Positions 8,678 to 16,578 of a stretch of 64,000 nt of DNA are shown in pieces. How positions within the stretch are numbered: position 1 is the stretch's first letter; the number at the start of each line of letters is the position of its first letter. The notes beneath the pieces are model-generated. The model saw only the letters and a program-made list of their open reading frames with translations, searched no databases and was not told where the DNA came from. The stretch is taken from positions 549,013 through 613,012 of the forward strand of contig NZ_JARHTQ010000002.1 of assembly GCF_029223525.1 (NCBI RefSeq). The letters are read 5' to 3'. The stretch is from Streptantibioticus ferralitis (GTDB lineage Bacteria > Actinomycetota > Actinomycetes > Streptomycetales > Streptomycetaceae). Both the position numbers and the translations under genes were made by a program.

Positions 8678-9262
8678 TCACGAGTGGCGAATGATCTGCA
8701 CGATCAGCCCGATCCACCACGCCAGGGGGAGGAGTACCACCAGGACGGCCGGACGGCTCGTCATCGGCTTACCCGGGTTCAACTGCGCACCAGGCTGGCC
8801 CGGCACCGGCTGGGGAAGCTTGTTGATCCTGGAGCGGGCGATGAGGTTGATGATGATCGTGATCGGGTTGATCGCCACCAGAGAGAACGGGCTCCACCAG
8901 CCCTGCCACAGCGTCTTGGTGGTCATGTCGCGGAAGACCGCGGTACCGCAGGTGCGGCAGAACGGACCCTTCAGGTGGACGAAGCGCATCATCAGGAGCA
9001 TTCCCTGGTGGCGGCGGACGGTCGCGTCGACCGCCGGGAAGGCGCCGCAGATCCGGCAGACGTGCTGCCCCGCGGTGCCATGCGCGGGAGCGGGCGCCGG
9101 GGCCGCCTGCCGGCCGTAGCCACCTGACGCGTACGGGTTGGGCTGCGCCGGCTGATGCCCGTACGGGGCTGGGTGCGGAACTGGCGCATAGGGCTGCGCG
9201 TAGGCCGAACCCGTCGGCGACGGGGGAACGTTGTCGGCGAACGGCGGAGTGGGTGTGGTCAC
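8678..9262 (-). CDS. Proline-rich zinc-ribbon membrane protein
   Basis: 194 aa. Residues 1-65 are Pro/Tyr/Ala-rich (QPYAPVPHPAPYGHQPAQP). Then come two CxxC pairs (HVCRICGAFPAVDATVRRHQ, FCRTCGTAVFRD), which can form a zinc ribbon, and two hydrophobic segments (SLVAINPITIIINLIA and VLVVLLPLAWWIGLIVQII). Similar proteins are common in streptomycetes and have no assigned role; some are annotated as a TA toxin component, for which I see no support here. The ATG at 9262 is the only start that keeps the Pro-rich head. Confidence 0.7.
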   Translation of the reverse strand: MTTPTPPFADNVPPSPTGSAYAQPYAPVPHPAPYGHQPAQPNPYASGGYGRQAAPAPAPAHGTAGQHVCRICGAFPAVDATVRRHQGMLLMMRFVHLKGPFCRTCGTAVFRDMTTKTLWQGWWSPFSLVAINPITIIINLIARSRINKLPQPVPGQPGAQLNPGKPMTSRPAVLVVLLPLAWWIGLIVQIIRHS

Positions 9263-9495
9263 GTAGATCCTCGTTGTGCTGAACGCGGTGGGTACACGCG
9301 TGCGATGAATGTACCGGGTGGCGGCCGGCCGCTGTACGGGAGTTCGACTTCCCAGTCCGCGTTACGGCAGTGCGAGGAGGGGTTTTGGTATCAACTCCTG
9401 ATGTGCGATGGGAGTTGTCCCGCTGATGTGTTGTGGCGGGCGTGCGGGGGTGGGACGGAGTGCTCTGCGCCGACTGGCTGCCGCGGCGCCCACAC

Positions 9496-9540
9496 CTGTG
9501 CCCCACGGATCCGGGTGTCAGCCGCATCCATGGGGCACAG
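9496..9540 (-). terminator. Hairpin after the deazaflavin reductase gene
   Basis: Inverted repeat CTGTGCCCCA/TGGGGCACAG, extended inwards by GGAT/ATCC after one mismatch, 16-nt loop. It starts 11 bp past the stop of the gene ending at 9551. Confidence 0.65.
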
Positions 9541-9550
9541 TGGCCCCTGG

Positions 9551-9997
9551 TCAGTGACCGGTGGTAGCCGTCTCCAGGACGAAGACGGGGATCTCGCGGT
9601 CCGTCTTCTTCTGGTAGTCGGCGTAGTTGGGGAACGCCGCGACGGCGCGGTCCCACCACAAGGCCTTCTCTTCCCCGGTGACCTCGCGGGCCGTCATGTC
9701 CTGGCGGACGGGGCCGTCCTGCAGTTCCACATGGGGGTCGGCGACGACGTTGTGGTACCAGACCGGGTGCTTGGGCGCACCGCCCACAGAGGCGACCACG
9801 GCGTACTCACCCTCGTGTTCCACCCGCATCAGCGGGCTCTTGCGGATCTTGCCGCTCTTCGCGCCCCGGGTCGTGAGAATGACGACGGGTAGGCCGCGCA
9901 TCGTCGTTCCCTCCGTGCCGCCCGAGCTCTCGTACAGCGCGACCTGATCGCGTACCCACTGCTCGGGGCTCGGCTCGTACTCACCCTCAAGAGGCAT
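9551..9997 (-). CDS. Nitroreductase/deazaflavin-dependent reductase (DDN family)
   Basis: 148 aa, the usual length for this split-barrel family. Diagnostic segments are [20 protein letters not shown] (the basic patch that holds the F420 phosphate tail), [37 protein letters not shown] and [20 protein letters not shown]. Family members bind deazaflavin F420 or quinones; physiological substrates are mostly unknown. The start [19 protein letters not shown] matches the common N-terminus. Monocistronic, with its own terminator. Confidence 0.85.
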   Translation of the reverse strand: MPLEGEYEPSPEQWVRDQVALYESSGGTEGTTMRGLPVVILTTRGAKSGKIRKSPLMRVEHEGEYAVVASVGGAPKHPVWYHNVVADPHVELQDGPVRQDMTAREVTGEEKALWWDRAVAAFPNYADYQKKTDREIPVFVLETATTGH

Positions 9998-10136
9998 GCT
10001 GACGTCCCATCGTCGAAGTCCTGCCGGCATCGATCGCGGCCGGGGCAGATCCACCGCCCACGACCACGATGTACCTTCGGTCAACAACCGGAACCAGCGC
10101 AAATATGCCCGCGCTCCACGAGTTCGATGAGACGGC

Positions 10137-11402
10137 TTACGCGCCGCTGGTCTTCCCGGGGGAATCCGGAAGCGCGGCCGAGACCGCGTGACGCGCCTGT
10201 ACGGAGGCCGGTCCCGCTCTCCTGGAGTCCGGTGGCCGCACCGCACCCGAAGCGCGCACCGCACCCGAAGCGCGCACCGACCAGCGCGGACCGGCGACCG
10301 GGTCCCGGCACCACACGAACTGCCGGTCCCACTCCACCGTCATTCCGAAGTCGTACAGCTCCGGACAGCCCTCGTCCCGCCACCAGTCCCACGCCCGCCC
10401 CACCTCATCGGCCAAGCGGCGCGGCCCACCCTGGTAGGCGACCGTGCGGCCGCCGCGGACAGCCGACAGCGCCGCCCAGGACGACGTGCCGTCGTGGATC
10501 CACGCGTTCACGCCGTCGCCGTCCACCGCGGTCATGATCCGTACGTCGGGCAGCTGGACCCGCAGTGCGAACCGCAGATGTACATCGTCGCGCAGCGGGC
10601 ACAGGTCCCGCGTCACCGCCTGCTCGTCCTCGACCGGACCGTTGCCGCGCACCTGGCGGAATCCGCGGCCGGAATCCGTTGCCCGGGCGGCGATGAACTG
10701 CGCCAGGCCCTGCACCCAACCCGTTGCGGACCGGCCGTCGTCGGCGACGGTGAGCGCGACATGTCCCAACCGGCCCCACGGTGTGACGATCCGCCCGCCA
10801 GGACGCGTCTGCTCGATCCATGCCCACGGGATCCGATCGACGGCGAAGGTGGCGATCACCCGGTCGTACGGCGCCCCCTCGGCCCAGCCCGCCATACCGT
10901 CGGCGACCTGAACGGACACCTTGGCGCCCGCGGCGTCCAGGCGCTGCCGCGCCGCCGCGGCCAAACCGGGGTCGACCTCCACGGAGGTCACCCTCCCCGG
11001 GCCCGCCCGACAAGCCAGGAGCGCGGCGTTCCAGCCCGAACCCGCGCCCAACTCCAGTACCCGATGGTCGGGTTCCAGCAGCAGTGAGTCGAGCATGTCC
11101 ACCACCACGCCCTGGCACGACAGGCTGGAAGAGGGCAGACCCTCGGTGACCTGGGTGACGGCGGCATCATCGGGTCCCGCGTACACCAGGCCGGTCCACC
11201 GGGCGAGGTCGGCTTCGCGGTCCACGGGGACATAAGCGTGGCCGTCCCAGTCCCACAGCCTGCTGGGGGCGAACTCGTGCCGGGGCAGCGCCTCGACGGC
11301 CTGGCGGATCCACGGGGAACGACCGGGCCAGTCGCCCCGCTTGTCCATCGTGTCCGCCAGCCGCCGACGTTGACTCGCGAACTCCGCGGCCACCTGCGTC
11401 AC
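10137..11402 (-). CDS. PIMT-like O-methyltransferase of the RiPP type
   Basis: 421-aa SAM-dependent methyltransferase related to protein-L-isoaspartate O-methyltransferase. The leading half ([40 protein letters not shown]) is that of enzymes paired with graspetide, lanthipeptide or FxLD peptides rather than of repair PIMT. Motif I is [16 protein letters not shown], followed by VTSVEVDP and [20 protein letters not shown]-terminal extension of about 150 residues follows; such extensions occur in the peptide-tailoring members. The GTG start overlaps the stop of the upstream 37-aa gene by GTGA, so translation is coupled. The extreme C-terminus has a small duplication (RASGAV twice, from an 18-nt tandem repeat near 10233-10270). 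Predicted job: methylate Asp side chains of the coupled peptide, which can then close to aspartimide. Confidence 0.85.
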   Translation of the reverse strand: MTQVAAEFASQRRRLADTMDKRGDWPGRSPWIRQAVEALPRHEFAPSRLWDWDGHAYVPVDREADLARWTGLVYAGPDDAAVTQVTEGLPSSSLSCQGVVVDMLDSLLLEPDHRVLELGAGSGWNAALLACRAGPGRVTSVEVDPGLAAAARQRLDAAGAKVSVQVADGMAGWAEGAPYDRVIATFAVDRIPWAWIEQTRPGGRIVTPWGRLGHVALTVADDGRSATGWVQGLAQFIAARATDSGRGFRQVRGNGPVEDEQAVTRDLCPLRDDVHLRFALRVQLPDVRIMTAVDGDGVNAWIHDGTSSWAALSAVRGGRTVAYQGGPRRLADEVGRAWDWWRDEGCPELYDFGMTVEWDRQFVWCRDPVAGPRWSVRASGAVRASGAVRPPDSRRAGPASVQARHAVSAALPDSPGKTSGA

Positions 11403-11512
11403 TTCTTGTGTTTGCCGTCAGACGGCGCGGGAGGCGGCACCTGCCCGTCCGAGTTCCCCGGCGGTGGAGTGCCCTTACCCGGATCCGGCGGCGGCTTCTC
11501 ATGAGCACCCAT
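11399..11512 (-). CDS. 37-residue Pro-rich candidate RiPP precursor
   Basis: Begins MGAHEKPPPDP, ends SDGKHKK. It has 11 prolines, no Cys and no aromatics. Three pseudo-repeats start with PPP (residues 7, 16, 26); repeats 2 and 3 read PPPGNSDG and PPPAPSDG, placing Asp-Gly at 22-23 and 32-33, while repeat 1 is PPPDPGKG. Asp-Gly is the classic site of succinimide formation and isoaspartyl methylation. A strong SD (AGGGAGG, 6 nt from the ATG) and the GTGA overlap with the PIMT-like gene show it is a real, coupled gene. PIMT plus short precursor is the minimal layout of aspartimide-type RiPPs (imiditides). The assignment as substrate is inference. It is too short for ordinary gene calling. Another reading is a disordered leader whose only role is coupling. 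Confidence 0.7.
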   Translation of the reverse strand: MGAHEKPPPDPGKGTPPPGNSDGQVPPPAPSDGKHKK

Positions 11513-11627
11513 GACAACCTCCCTCTGGAAGGAGCCGATTCGCGGTACCGGCACAGTCAACCCCGCCCGGACCGCGCCGGGAAGGGCGCACTGCGCCGAT
11601 GCGCCCGAACGGGTGCTCAGAGAGGAC

Positions 11628-13283
11628 TCAGCCCTTGCTCACCGCGAGCAGGATCTCCGGAAGCCGCGCCGCGACCCGGGGCGCGGCCACCCGCAGCCCG
11701 AGGTAGGCGATCCCGGCCCCGTACACCGCGCCCAGTGGCGTCAGCAGCCACAGCAGCGCATGCGTGCCCGACAGGTGCAGCCAGACCGCCAGCGCGATGA
11801 GCGGCGAGCACAGCATCCCGCCCACGATCAGCCCGCCGAAGAGCGACAGCCAGGCGATCCCGACCTGCCCCGGCGCGACGTTCTTGAAGCCGTTCTCCTG
11901 CGGGATCGTGTACGGGAACGTCACGGACGTGACCGCGCCCGTGCCGAACATCGCGCCGAGCAGGGCGTAGGACAGCCCGAGCACCTCCGGCAGGGCCTGC
12001 CAGTCGCCGGTGAACGCGGCGGTGAAGACGACCGCCGCCGTGACGTACGGCACCGCGATCACGGACAGCGCGAGCGTTCGGCCGCGCAGTTCGGCGAAGG
12101 CGTCGCGTGGCGAGGCGATCGTCTGGAGCACCATCCAGAACGCGGAGGTGTCCTGCCCGAACTGGTTGTACATCTGAATGCCCAGCAGGCCTGCCGCGAA
12201 GAACGCGTAGTAGATCGAGCCACGCCCCTGCACGGCGTTGATGACCGGCATCAGCAGGCCGATCGCCAGCGAGGAGATCAACGCGGCCTTCGTCTTCGGG
12301 TCCCGTCGGATGTAGCGCCACGACCGCAGCATGACCGCACCGGTGCGCCCGCCCGGCACCAGGCGGGCCTGGCCCGTGGCGTCGCCGCGCGTCGAGCCGC
12401 TGTCGGTGGCGGCCTGGAGGGTGGAGGAGTCCGGCGAGGTCATCAGCCTGGTGAGGGACCGCTGCCACCACCACAGCAGCACCGCCAACAGGGCCGCGGT
12501 AAGCGCGAGTTCCCCGGCGGCCGCACCGTACGAGCCGTCGCTCGCGGCCCGTACCGCGTCCATCGCCGAGCCCGGTGGCACCCAGCGCAGCACCTGCGCG
12601 ACCGGCTCCAGCGAGCTCAGACCGCCCGCACCGCTCAGCTTCTGCATGCCGACGTTCACGAACTGCATGCCCACGCCGATGATCAGGCCACTGAGCACCG
12701 CCAGATCGCGGCCCTTGCGGCTGGTCAGCAGGCGGACATTGGCGGTCGCCACGGCCCGTGCCAGCGCCACGCACACGAGCAGGATCAGTACGGTCGCCAG
12801 TACCGCGACGGCCGCGGCCGCAGCTCCGTGTGCGGTCGCCACCACGGAACCGACGATCATCGCGAGCGTGAACACCGGCCCGATGCCGATCAGCGAGGCC
12901 ACGAGCAACGCGGCCACCAGCGAAGTGGGCCGCAGCGGCAGCATCACCAGCCGGGTCGGGTCCAGCGTCTCGTCACCGCCGGAGAAGAACAGCGGCATGA
13001 CCGCCCAGCCGAGCGCGAACAGCGTTGCCAGCAGCGTGGTGACGGCGGCCGCGTGCGCGTTGCCGCGCAGCGCGATCAGGCCCAGCAACTGGAGCGTGGC
13101 GAAGAGGGCCACGAGGATCATGGAGATGACGTAGACACTCTTGCGGCCGGGCGACTGACGCAGTCCGTTGAGCAGCAGCGACAGCTTGAGCCGGACGAAG
13201 ACGGCGGTGACGGCGGGGACCGGCGCGGTGGTGACGGAGCCCGCGGCCACCGGAGTGTCAGGAAGTGGTGCGGTGGTGTTCAT
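11628..13283 (-). CDS. ABC-2 type transporter permease
   Basis: 551-aa polytopic membrane protein with about 12 hydrophobic segments (for example SVYVISMILVALFATLQLLG, VYGAGIAYLGLRVAAPRVAA near the end) and two polar loops, one Thr/Ser-rich near residue 290. It lacks any ATPase motif and pairs with the ATP-binding gene upstream by an ATGA overlap at 13280-13283. Large ABC-2 permeases of this kind export peptides, lipids or drugs. It ends 115 bp upstream of the 37-aa peptide gene on the same strand, so export of that peptide is possible but unproven. Confidence 0.82.
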   Translation of the reverse strand: MNTTAPLPDTPVAAGSVTTAPVPAVTAVFVRLKLSLLLNGLRQSPGRKSVYVISMILVALFATLQLLGLIALRGNAHAAAVTTLLATLFALGWAVMPLFFSGGDETLDPTRLVMLPLRPTSLVAALLVASLIGIGPVFTLAMIVGSVVATAHGAAAAAVAVLATVLILLVCVALARAVATANVRLLTSRKGRDLAVLSGLIIGVGMQFVNVGMQKLSGAGGLSSLEPVAQVLRWVPPGSAMDAVRAASDGSYGAAAGELALTAALLAVLLWWWQRSLTRLMTSPDSSTLQAATDSGSTRGDATGQARLVPGGRTGAVMLRSWRYIRRDPKTKAALISSLAIGLLMPVINAVQGRGSIYYAFFAAGLLGIQMYNQFGQDTSAFWMVLQTIASPRDAFAELRGRTLALSVIAVPYVTAAVVFTAAFTGDWQALPEVLGLSYALLGAMFGTGAVTSVTFPYTIPQENGFKNVAPGQVGIAWLSLFGGLIVGGMLCSPLIALAVWLHLSGTHALLWLLTPLGAVYGAGIAYLGLRVAAPRVAARLPEILLAVSKG

Positions 13284-14068
13284 CGGGCGCCGCCACCCAG
13301 CCAGTTGAGGTCGTCGCCGGTCGCCCGGCCCTGGGCGCCGACCAGTTGGAGGAAGGCGTCCTGCAGGCTCGCCGCGTCGCCCCTCACCTCCGCGAGGGTG
13401 CCCTGCGCGCGGATGCGACCCGCGGCCATCACCGCGACCCAGGAGCACAGTGACTCGACCAGCTCCATCACATGGCTGGAGAAGACGACGGTCGCGCCCG
13501 AGGCGGTGTAGCGCTCCAGCACCCCGCGGATCGTCTGCGCCGACACCGGGTCCACGCCTTCGAACGGCTCGTCCAGGAACAGGATTTCGGGGTTGTGCAA
13601 CAGTGCGGCGGCGAGCCCGATCTTCTTTCGCATACCCGTCGAGTAGTCGACGACCAGCTTGTTCTGCGCCACCGCCAGATCGAGCACGTCCAGCAACTGG
13701 GCGGCCCGCTTGTCGACCTCGTCGCCGGGCAGTCCGCGCAGCCGCCCGGTGTAGGCGAGCAGTTCTCGTCCCGACAGGCGCTCGAACAGCCGAAGTCCCT
13801 CGGGCAGCACACCGATTCTGGATTTGACCGCCACCGGATCGCGCCATACGTCGTTGCCGCCGATCTCGACGCGCCCCGAGTCCGGGCGCAGCAGCCCGGT
13901 GACCATGGACAGCGTGGTCGTCTTACCGGCCCCGTTCGGCCCGACGAGCCCGATGAACTGGCCGGCCGGCAGCTCCAGATCGATCCCCGCGACCGCGACC
14001 TGCTGTCCGAACTGCTTCCACAAGCCCTCGATGCGCACGGCGGCGGCCCGCGCTATTTCCTGCTCCAC
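13280..14068 (-). CDS. ABC transporter ATP-binding protein
   Basis: 262 aa from the GTG at 14068, chosen because SD GAGGAAAG sits 5 nt before it; an upstream GTG at 14122 would add 18 residues with no SD. Walker A is GPNGAGKTTT, the signature is YSTGMRKK, Walker B is ILFLDEP with the catalytic E, and the switch His is in VFSSHVMELVE. It powers the permease encoded next, with which it overlaps by 4 bp. Confidence 0.9.
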   Translation of the reverse strand: MEQEIARAAAVRIEGLWKQFGQQVAVAGIDLELPAGQFIGLVGPNGAGKTTTLSMVTGLLRPDSGRVEIGGNDVWRDPVAVKSRIGVLPEGLRLFERLSGRELLAYTGRLRGLPGDEVDKRAAQLLDVLDLAVAQNKLVVDYSTGMRKKIGLAAALLHNPEILFLDEPFEGVDPVSAQTIRGVLERYTASGATVVFSSHVMELVESLCSWVAVMAAGRIRAQGTLAEVRGDAASLQDAFLQLVGAQGRATGDDLNWLGGGAR

Positions 14069-14259
14069 TGGTCTTTCCTCGTCGTCCGCTGGTCCCCGTT
14101 GGTGGTCGAGGGGCGGGGACACGCACCCCCGTTCCAGCCACCCTAGCGTCGCGCCTTCATGCGGTCGGGCAGCCGGTACCTGATCGCGCGTTGACGGTGC
14201 TCGGCCGACAAGTGGGTGCGCTACGCACCGCGCCGCCGGCCCAGCTCGTTGCCGTGGCG

Positions 14260-15108
14260 TCAGTAGGCGTGGTCGGCCGTGACATCCGCCGACAGACGCA
14301 GCGACTCCTCGGCAGCGGCTCCACGGATTGCCAGCAGCGTCAGGGCCAGCGCGTCGATGACGGCCAGGTGGGCCAGGCGGCTGGCGACGGTCTCGAGTCC
14401 GAAGACGAGGTCCTGGCCGCCGGCGACCAGGGTGCAGGTGCTGGTGTCGCTCAGGGGGGAGCGGGCGTAGCTGGTGAGGGTGATGACGTCCGCGCCTGCC
14501 CGGCGGGCTCGGCGGGCGATGTCGACCGTGCTGCGGGTGGCGCCGGTGTGGCTGACGGCCAGGCAGACGGCGGACGGGGGGAGTTGGGCGGCGGCCAGTT
14601 GGGCGGTGATGGGGTCGGCCGGCGCGTCGACGACGGAACCCAGCGCGCGGAGCCGATAGGCGGCGTCCACGGCCACGGCACCGGACAGCCCCGCCCCCAC
14701 GACCAGGATGTGGCTTGCCGAGTGAAGCATTCGCGCCGCTTCACGCAGTCGCTCCACCGGGAGAGTGCCGGCCAGTCCGTCGAGGGCTTCCCGTGCGGCC
14801 TGCACCGTGTCGGCGAGGGCGCGGGCGGCGGGGTCCTGGTCGTGGGAGGGCCGGGGAGCGGGGGCCTGGCGTGCCGCGGCGATCTTCAGTTCCTGATAGC
14901 CGCGAAAGCCCAGGCGCTGGCAGGCGCGGACGACGGATGACGGTGCGGTGCGGGCGAGCGCGGCGACATCGCTGACGCTCAGATGCACCAGGTCCGCGCC
15001 CTTTTCGAGGATGACCTGCGCCACACGCGCCTCGGCGCCGCGCAGGTCGGACAGGTGCGCACGGACGTGGGCCGCGAGCTGCCGCACCTCTACGGAATCT
15101 TCTTCCAT
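14260..15108 (-). CDS. MurR/RpiR-family transcriptional regulator
   Basis: 282 aa: N-terminal HTH_6 (LSVSDVAALARTAPSSVVRA, CQRLGFRGYQELKIAAARQ) and C-terminal SIS sugar-phosphate isomerase-like sensor domain (HILVVGAGLSGAVAVDAAYR, AVSHTGATRSTVDIARRARR). The family represses sugar or amino-sugar catabolism and is released by phosphosugars. It is divergent from the EamA transporter with 53 bp between them, so it probably controls that gene. No SD is seen; TACCCT lies 6 nt before the ATG, so the mRNA may be leaderless. Confidence 0.87.
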   Translation of the reverse strand: MEEDSVEVRQLAAHVRAHLSDLRGAEARVAQVILEKGADLVHLSVSDVAALARTAPSSVVRACQRLGFRGYQELKIAAARQAPAPRPSHDQDPAARALADTVQAAREALDGLAGTLPVERLREAARMLHSASHILVVGAGLSGAVAVDAAYRLRALGSVVDAPADPITAQLAAAQLPPSAVCLAVSHTGATRSTVDIARRARRAGADVITLTSYARSPLSDTSTCTLVAGGQDLVFGLETVASRLAHLAVIDALALTLLAIRGAAAEESLRLSADVTADHAY

Positions 15109-15122
15109 GCGGCTAGGGTAGC

Positions 15123-15136
15123 GTGGAATTCCATTC
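15123..15136. promoter_or_regulatory. Candidate operator between rpiR and eamA genes
   Basis: TGGAATTCCATTCC contains a perfect 10-bp palindrome (TGGAATTCCA) and, overlapping it, GGAAT-tcc-ATTCC. It sits centrally in the 53-bp divergent promoter region, where a regulator would block both genes. Confidence 0.5.
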
Positions 15137-15161
15137 CGTATCGTCAGTGGGGGAGCGTTCC

Positions 15162-16037
15162 ATGCCCGGGGTCTTGGCGTCATCGGCGGGCACGGCCGCC
15201 GTGCCCGCCGTGGTGCTGGCCGCGGCGGTGCTGCACGCCGTGTGGAACGGGGTGGCACATGGGATCAAGGACAAGTTCGTCGGGTTCACCCTGATCAGCC
15301 TCGCCTACACCGGGTGCGCCGCCGTCATGGTCTGCCTGACGCCGGTACCGGACGCGGCGGCGTGGCCGTTCATCGCCGCGTCGGCCTCGTTGCAGGTCGT
15401 GTACCAGGTCCTGCTGCTGCGGGCTTACCAGCTCGGCGACTTCGGGCAGATGTACCCGATGGCCCGCGGCGCCTCACCGCTGCTGGTGGCCGTGGTGTCC
15501 ATGGCCGTGCTCGGCCAGTCACTACCGGCCCAGGACATCGTCGGGGTGGTGGTGATCTCGTGCGGCCTGGCCGGGTTGGCGCTGGCGGACGGCATGCCCG
15601 GCCGGGACCAACTCCCCGCCCTGGCGGCCGCCTTGGGCACCGGAGTGGTGATCGCCTCCTACACGGTCGTCGACGGCAGCGGGGTGCGGCACTCGGGAAC
15701 CGTCACCGGCTACATCGCCTGGCTCTTCCTGTGCCAGGGACCTGTTCTGCCGCTGATCGCCTGGGCGCGGCGGGGCCGCGCCCTCCTCGACCAGCTGCGG
15801 CCGCTGTACGGGCGCGGCCTGACCGGCGGGATGCTGTCCCTGCTGGCCTATGGGCTGGTGGTGTGGGCGCAGGCCCGCGGCAACCTGGCCACCATCGCGG
15901 CCCTGCGCGAGACGAGCATCGTCATCGCCGCCCTGATCGGCACACTGGTCTTCCGGGAACGCCTCGGCTACCGGCGCATAACAGCCAGTGCCACCGTCCT
16001 CGCCGGAATCGCCGTCCTGGAACTCGCCCACCCCTGA
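15162..16037 (+). CDS. EamA/DMT-family transporter
   Basis: 291 aa with ten predicted membrane helices in two EamA-like repeats (AVVLAAAVLHAVWNGVAHGI ... AQDIVGVVVISCGLAGLALA; then GVVIASYTVVDGSGVRHSGT ... ETSIVIAALIGTLVFRERLG). The LRETSIVIAALIGTLVFRER signature is typical of the second repeat. Such proteins export or import small metabolites. The start at 15162 (MPGVLASSAG) is preferred over an in-frame ATG at 15123 because SD GGGGAG precedes it and the earlier start would overlap the operator. Substrate unknown. Confidence 0.85.
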   Translation: MPGVLASSAGTAAVPAVVLAAAVLHAVWNGVAHGIKDKFVGFTLISLAYTGCAAVMVCLTPVPDAAAWPFIAASASLQVVYQVLLLRAYQLGDFGQMYPMARGASPLLVAVVSMAVLGQSLPAQDIVGVVVISCGLAGLALADGMPGRDQLPALAAALGTGVVIASYTVVDGSGVRHSGTVTGYIAWLFLCQGPVLPLIAWARRGRALLDQLRPLYGRGLTGGMLSLLAYGLVVWAQARGNLATIAALRETSIVIAALIGTLVFRERLGYRRITASATVLAGIAVLELAHP

Positions 16038-16284
16038 GTCGGCCGTGCCGGCCACGGGCCATGCCGCCCCCGGCCCCACGATGCCGAACCCGCGGCGTGT
16101 CGGGGACTGTCCTGGCAAGACGACCGCCCAGCCGTTGGAGGGCACGGTTTACTCAACGCCTGCTACCCTGGCGTTGATATTTTTCTGGTACCCATGAACT
16201 TTGCGCGCCCGGCCGGAGTCCGCCGCAGGCGCATTACTGTTTTCCGGCATCTCCGGATGGGGCCCACCTATCCAGGAGAGCGAC

Positions 16285-16488
16285 ATGGCTACCGGCACCG
16301 TGAAGTGGTTCAACGCGGAAAAGGGCTTCGGCTTCATCGAGCAGGACGGCGGCGGCGCCGACGTCTTCGCGCACTACTCCAACATCGCCACCTCGGGCTT
16401 CCGTGAGCTCCACGAGGGCCAGAAGGTCTCCTTCGACGTCACGCAGGGCCAGAAGGGCCCGCAGGCGGAGAACATCGTCCCCGCCTGA
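16285..16488 (+). CDS. Cold-shock protein (CspA family)
   Basis: 67-aa single-stranded nucleic-acid-binding protein: [20 protein letters not shown] with RNP1 (KGFGFI) and RNP2 (VFAHY), full domain length. SD AGGAGAG is well placed. It has a long 5' region (about 100 bp, AT-rich around 16170-16200 and with CATC-TCCG-GATG just before the SD), as often found for csp mRNAs. It is followed by a strong hairpin and then by the DEAD-box helicase gene, a pairing common in streptomycetes for cold or stress RNA remodelling. Confidence 0.95.
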   Translation: MATGTVKWFNAEKGFGFIEQDGGGADVFAHYSNIATSGFRELHEGQKVSFDVTQGQKGPQAENIVPA

Positions 16489-16507
16489 TTCAGGCACGTG
16501 CCCCGTG

Positions 16508-16544
16508 GAGCCGGGGGCCGCACCTTCACGGTGCGTCCCGGCTC
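16508..16544 (+). terminator. Hairpin between csp and the DEAD-box gene
   Basis: Bipartite stem: outer GAGCCGGG/CCCGGCTC, inner CGCACC/GGTGCG around a 5-nt loop. It lies 20 bp past the csp stop and 35 bp before the helicase start, with a weak T-rich tail (TTGCTGT, later TTTTTCT). It could end most csp transcripts and let a fraction read into the helicase. Confidence 0.7.
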
Positions 16545-16578
16545 TTGCTGTCCGTGAGGCCCAGGAAGGTTTTTCTCG

